Source: Sphagnum compactum
Lineage: Eukaryota > Bryophyta > Sphagnopsida > Sphagnales
Reading direction: 5' to 3'
NCBI GenBank assembly: GCA_965153455.1
Contig: OZ234500.1
Coordinates: forward strand, 7,874,001-7,938,000
DNA: 64,000 nucleotides
Made by a program: the position numbers and the translations under genes. Each line of letters starts with the position of its first letter. The stretch's first letter is position 1. The notes below the pieces were generated by a model, which was not told the DNA's origin, made no database searches, and saw nothing but the letters and a program-made list of their open reading frames with translations. Shown piece after piece: positions 60,621-64,000 of this stretch.

Positions 60621-61532
60621 AGTGAGGTTGCGACATCTTTGGTTTGTTAAGTGTCCATTTCTTTAGACCTTAATGGAATGATGTGGAGTAACAATTGTTC
60701 ATTCCAAACAAGGTGAACATATACTCCATAAGGCTTCAATCTAGAGCTCTAACATTTTTCAAACATGGGGATACAAAAGGGGAATATCTTTGGTTCTAAG
60801 TAGGGAGTGTGGCATAGGTTAGAATAGTTGAGGTCATAAAAGGCTTAAAAAGGTGCATTTCCTTATGTATTGTGGCAAGGTAGGGGCCTTGGAAATGAGG
60901 ATTGTGTAGCATTAGATCTTACATCTATAAGTAAGGGTAAAATCTCATAGGCTTAAGATCCTTCCCACCCTTAAGGAGGAGGCAAGACAACCCTCCCCCT
61001 CCTATGCCTTGTGAAATGTATATATGTTTAGGTTCACGATAGCCTTTGTGCCACGCTTTAGGTTGGGTAAAACCCCAAGGTGGGAGACATTCCTGAAATG
61101 TGGGGCCAGATTCCACTACCTCATCCTAAGCCCCTTGTTTTGAGAATGTGCCCACCATGCCCCTACCACCAGCAGAATTATTTTAGTGTATTTGGAGGGC
61201 ACTTTACGACCCAGAATTTGTCCTCCATGAAAGGTGAGGAGGCATTTCAAAAACCGAAACACTTACTAGAGTGAGCCAGAATGCCTTCTAGCTTTTTTTT
61301 GCCCCCCTTTTATTTCCAATGATACCTGGTAGATACCCACCACATATCACGAGAAAAATATGGAAGTAAAACATTCTGTCTGTCTGGTTTGTTACGCAAC
61401 GTAATGTCCTTAGAGCAAGGGATTCCCCAATTAAGCTCCCTAAAGAAAAAGGGTGGGTGGCAGAATTGTCTGCACTCACAATCAGCTTCAGGGGGACTCA
61501 ATCAGCTTCCTCCCCTCCCCAATCAGCATGAT
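60621..61532. other. Intergenic sequence of intermediate GC
   Basis: No gene was recognised. Composition is less AT-rich than the surrounding desert, which suggests more decayed transposon sequence. Confidence 0.4.
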
Positions 61533-61687
61533 AGCACAGAATTTGAACAATATTGGTTGATTGTAAAATGTGAGCCTTTTTCTCAAATCAATCCACATGG
61601 TTCATGAATGACACCAAGGCTATGTGGGTATGTGCACTTGAAAGTAGAACTATTTTACAATCAACCAATATTGTTTAATTTTGTGCT
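61533..61687. repeat. Foldback: 36-bp inverted repeat with 84-bp loop
   Basis: 61533-61568 (AGCACAGAATTTGAACAATA .. TTGTAAAA) is the reverse complement of 61653-61687 (TTTTACAATCAACCAATATT .. TTGTGCT). It is perfect over the inner 23 bp, with a few changes and one gap in the outer part. It could be a MITE-like foldback or a small-RNA hairpin precursor. Confidence 0.88.
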
Positions 61688-64000
61688 AGTATTATTGAGT
61701 GCTCGAGCCCAAAAAGGTTGAGCCCGTGGTGTTATGCAGGCCAGGCCCACCTTATTATTATACCCACAAGACTTTCTTTCCACCCCCACCCAAGCAGATT
61801 GCCTCAAAGCTAAAAAGCTCCTAAAGAAGGCAGAGAGTGAACAACACAACAAAATGTTGATGGAAAGGACAAAATTGATACTAAACTTTGACAACACAAA
61901 TCTTTTTAGGCTACTTAAGCTTTTTGCATCAGCTGCTTTCCACCAAATATCGGTGTGGGCCCAATCAAAAGCTCAGTGCAACATAACCATAAAGCTTCTC
62001 AGCAATGGACGAGAGAGGGAAGGTGACCTGACTTCTAAGCATGCAACTGGGTGTCACAGCTTGACCAAAAACAATGAAAGGCTAGACTGAAAAGATGAAC
62101 ACAAGGCTTGCATGTGTTGGCCAAGTGGGTTCATGTTTAAGCCTGTTAGAAGCCATCTATTTGTCTTGAAGGAAAAAGGTATCAAAAGAAAAACCTAAAG
62201 GAAACAACAACAGGTGTTGGCTAGCTATCATCCTGTCTTTGGGCTTCCTTTCATCCACTATCCCCTCTTTGCAAAATAAGGAAATTTTGTTAAATCTGGG
62301 TATGAAATCCTGAGACTCCGCATTTAATGCACAAGGCTCGAGAGTAATTATAGTAGTTGTACTGGTAAGAGCAGTGAAAATATATGTAGCAGCAGTGGAG
62401 GCGCTGAGAGTTGTCAACTGGTTACTATCAGATGTTATTATTGATGGGTGACCTGATCTCATGTTCTAGCATATTGTATTGTAAAAGTTCTGTTGATTTG
62501 AGATGGTGTTATACTTACTCAAAGAGACCAACTCCATGAGTGTTTCAAACCAGTTTTTTGAAGGTTGTGTTTGGATGTCTATGTTCTGATTTGACCATGA
62601 TGGATCATGGATACCTATGTCATTGCAACATCATCTTTACTGTGATCCTCCCTTTGGGCTACCAGATTCTACCATAGCAACTTCAACACATGTCTGTCTG
62701 TCACATACTTAATTAATTTTGCAATTTCCATTTTGACACACAGAGTATTCCTGAAGATTCAATATTATCCTTCACAAAATTTTGTTCTTTGAATCTCTTT
62801 TTGGAAAAGTTTTAACATTTCTGAAAATAACATAATCAGCATTGAAGCTGCCAAGGTACTATGGTCTTCTAGTTGTTTCATTTCATCACTAGGTATATAT
62901 CTTGAGATGTCCATGGATGTTCCTGGTTTGCTTTGCCATCTGCACAAGGGCCTTGCACATGGACCTTTTGCTATCGTATATAGAAACATGGGTGCATCCC
63001 ATGGTTACCTTTGACTAAAATCTCATTTTGGTGAACAAGGACATAAACCATATTTCACAAGACCACAACAACATATGCCCTAATATGTGTGACCGACAAA
63101 ACATGAATATACTACTACTAGTTTTGTAAAAAATGTGAACTAGATGTTTCTCAAATCAATGAAATGGTTCACATGTGTAATGTGAGTTTCCCATCCATGG
63201 GAGTAAATTTCATCAAATTTTATTTAAAAAGAAAATCAAAATTGGACACACATGGTTTGATCAACAACAAATGATAATCAATGTATCAATGTGTAATGAT
63301 GTCTTAACCAAAACTGAAATTCATCTAAAATATGCTTGTGTAAAATTTAGCCCAAGCAAAAATAAAATAATTTTTATACAAACATAATGTTTTATTATTA
63401 ATTGGACTAAATATTTAATGTGGGACAAATTGGCAAAATCATTTATGAATAATAGGATAATAAAGTTGGACAATATGTGATAATCACAAAGATTGATTAT
63501 GAAGAAAAAATTGTGATGAAAGAAAAAGTCATTGAAATTCATTTATAGAAAGATCTATTTACAAATTACAACATGAATACATATATTTCTTCCATTAAAG
63601 GTTCTTGAAAATTTGATTGCATTTAAACAAAATTAAGATTTTGTCTTTGTCCCATGCAAACTAGCTTAAAGTTTTGTATAAGATCAACTATTTTTCTACT
63701 TCAATTGAACATGATTTGTAGAAATAACAATAAATTAAATTTGTGCAACACAACTCATTTTCAAAAAACATTTCCTCACAAATGACTTGAAATTTTGTCT
63801 ACTTTGCATAAATATTTGAGAACTTTCCAACATAAAATGCTTGTTCTTTTCACTTGAAAAAAATATATGAAAGAAAAAAAAACATGTGAAAGTTTGTGTG
63901 TAATAAGAGGATTTGAAATGAACATGTTTATGGGAGCATTGTGAACTGTATTTGACACAAAATGAAGGTGTGGGTGATTTGGCAAATCTGGGGGATGAAA
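61688..64000. other. AT-rich intergenic region to window end
   Basis: Frames at 61,734-62,090 (plus) and 62,157-62,462 and 62,765-62,989 (both minus) have protein-like composition but no recognised domain or supporting splice pattern. The last kilobase is very AT-rich. No feature was called. Confidence 0.45.

Overview
This is plant nuclear DNA from a large, gene-poor genome. The genes are intron-rich, and five recognisable loci sit in AT-rich intergenic sequence full of tandem arrays, microsatellites and decayed transposon sequence. Two degenerate plastid fragments (chlB and psbC) lie in the window. Flowering plants have lost plastid chlB, so the host is probably a seed-free land plant or a gymnosperm, unless the insertion is very old. 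I cannot name the species.

Layout. (1) 1-4518: AT-rich, no gene recognised. (2) 4519-6267, minus: a two-exon Agenet/Tudor plus ENT-domain chromatin-reader-like protein, with a microsatellite-rich upstream region to about 7770. (3) 7771-12430: three satellite-like blocks built on a shared ATGGATG core, a hairpin-bearing duplication, and relics of a transposon. (4) 17562-21201, plus: a multi-exon, probably plastid-targeted protein resembling lipocalin-like DUF3598 proteins, preceded by G-runs, a telo-box and two tiny uORFs. (5) 22588-24434, plus: a complete three-exon FUT13-type alpha-1,4-fucosyltransferase (GT10), with a 40-bp tandem array upstream. (6) 25461-27158, plus: remnants of a gamma-SNAP gene, apparently missing its middle, followed by a tRNA-derived SINE with target-site duplications. 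(7) 27421-42900: a 15-kb AT-rich desert with duplicated segments. (8) 43091-46129, plus: a six-exon acyl-ACP thioesterase (FatB-like) with complete catalytic residues, an unusual Cys-rich N-terminal extension and a polar C-terminal insertion. (9) 46900-48550: a strong hairpin, a second SINE-like element and one or two unassigned exons on minus. (10) 48545-64000: AT-rich sequence with AGGT/ACCT tetranucleotide clusters, the plastid fragments, a LINE-like reverse-transcriptase relic, an isolated GC-rich LTR-like island and a long foldback.

The genes do not form a pathway. They are independent housekeeping functions: chromatin reading, a plastid protein, Golgi N-glycan decoration, vesicle fusion and plastid fatty-acid export. 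Gene models rest on reading splice sites by eye. Joins are phase-consistent for the Agenet/ENT, FUT13 and FatB genes, and for all but the first exon of the DUF3598-like gene. I found no convincing new multi-gene system. The most unusual items are the extended FatB-like enzyme, the strand-switching ATGGATG arrays and the perfect hairpins.
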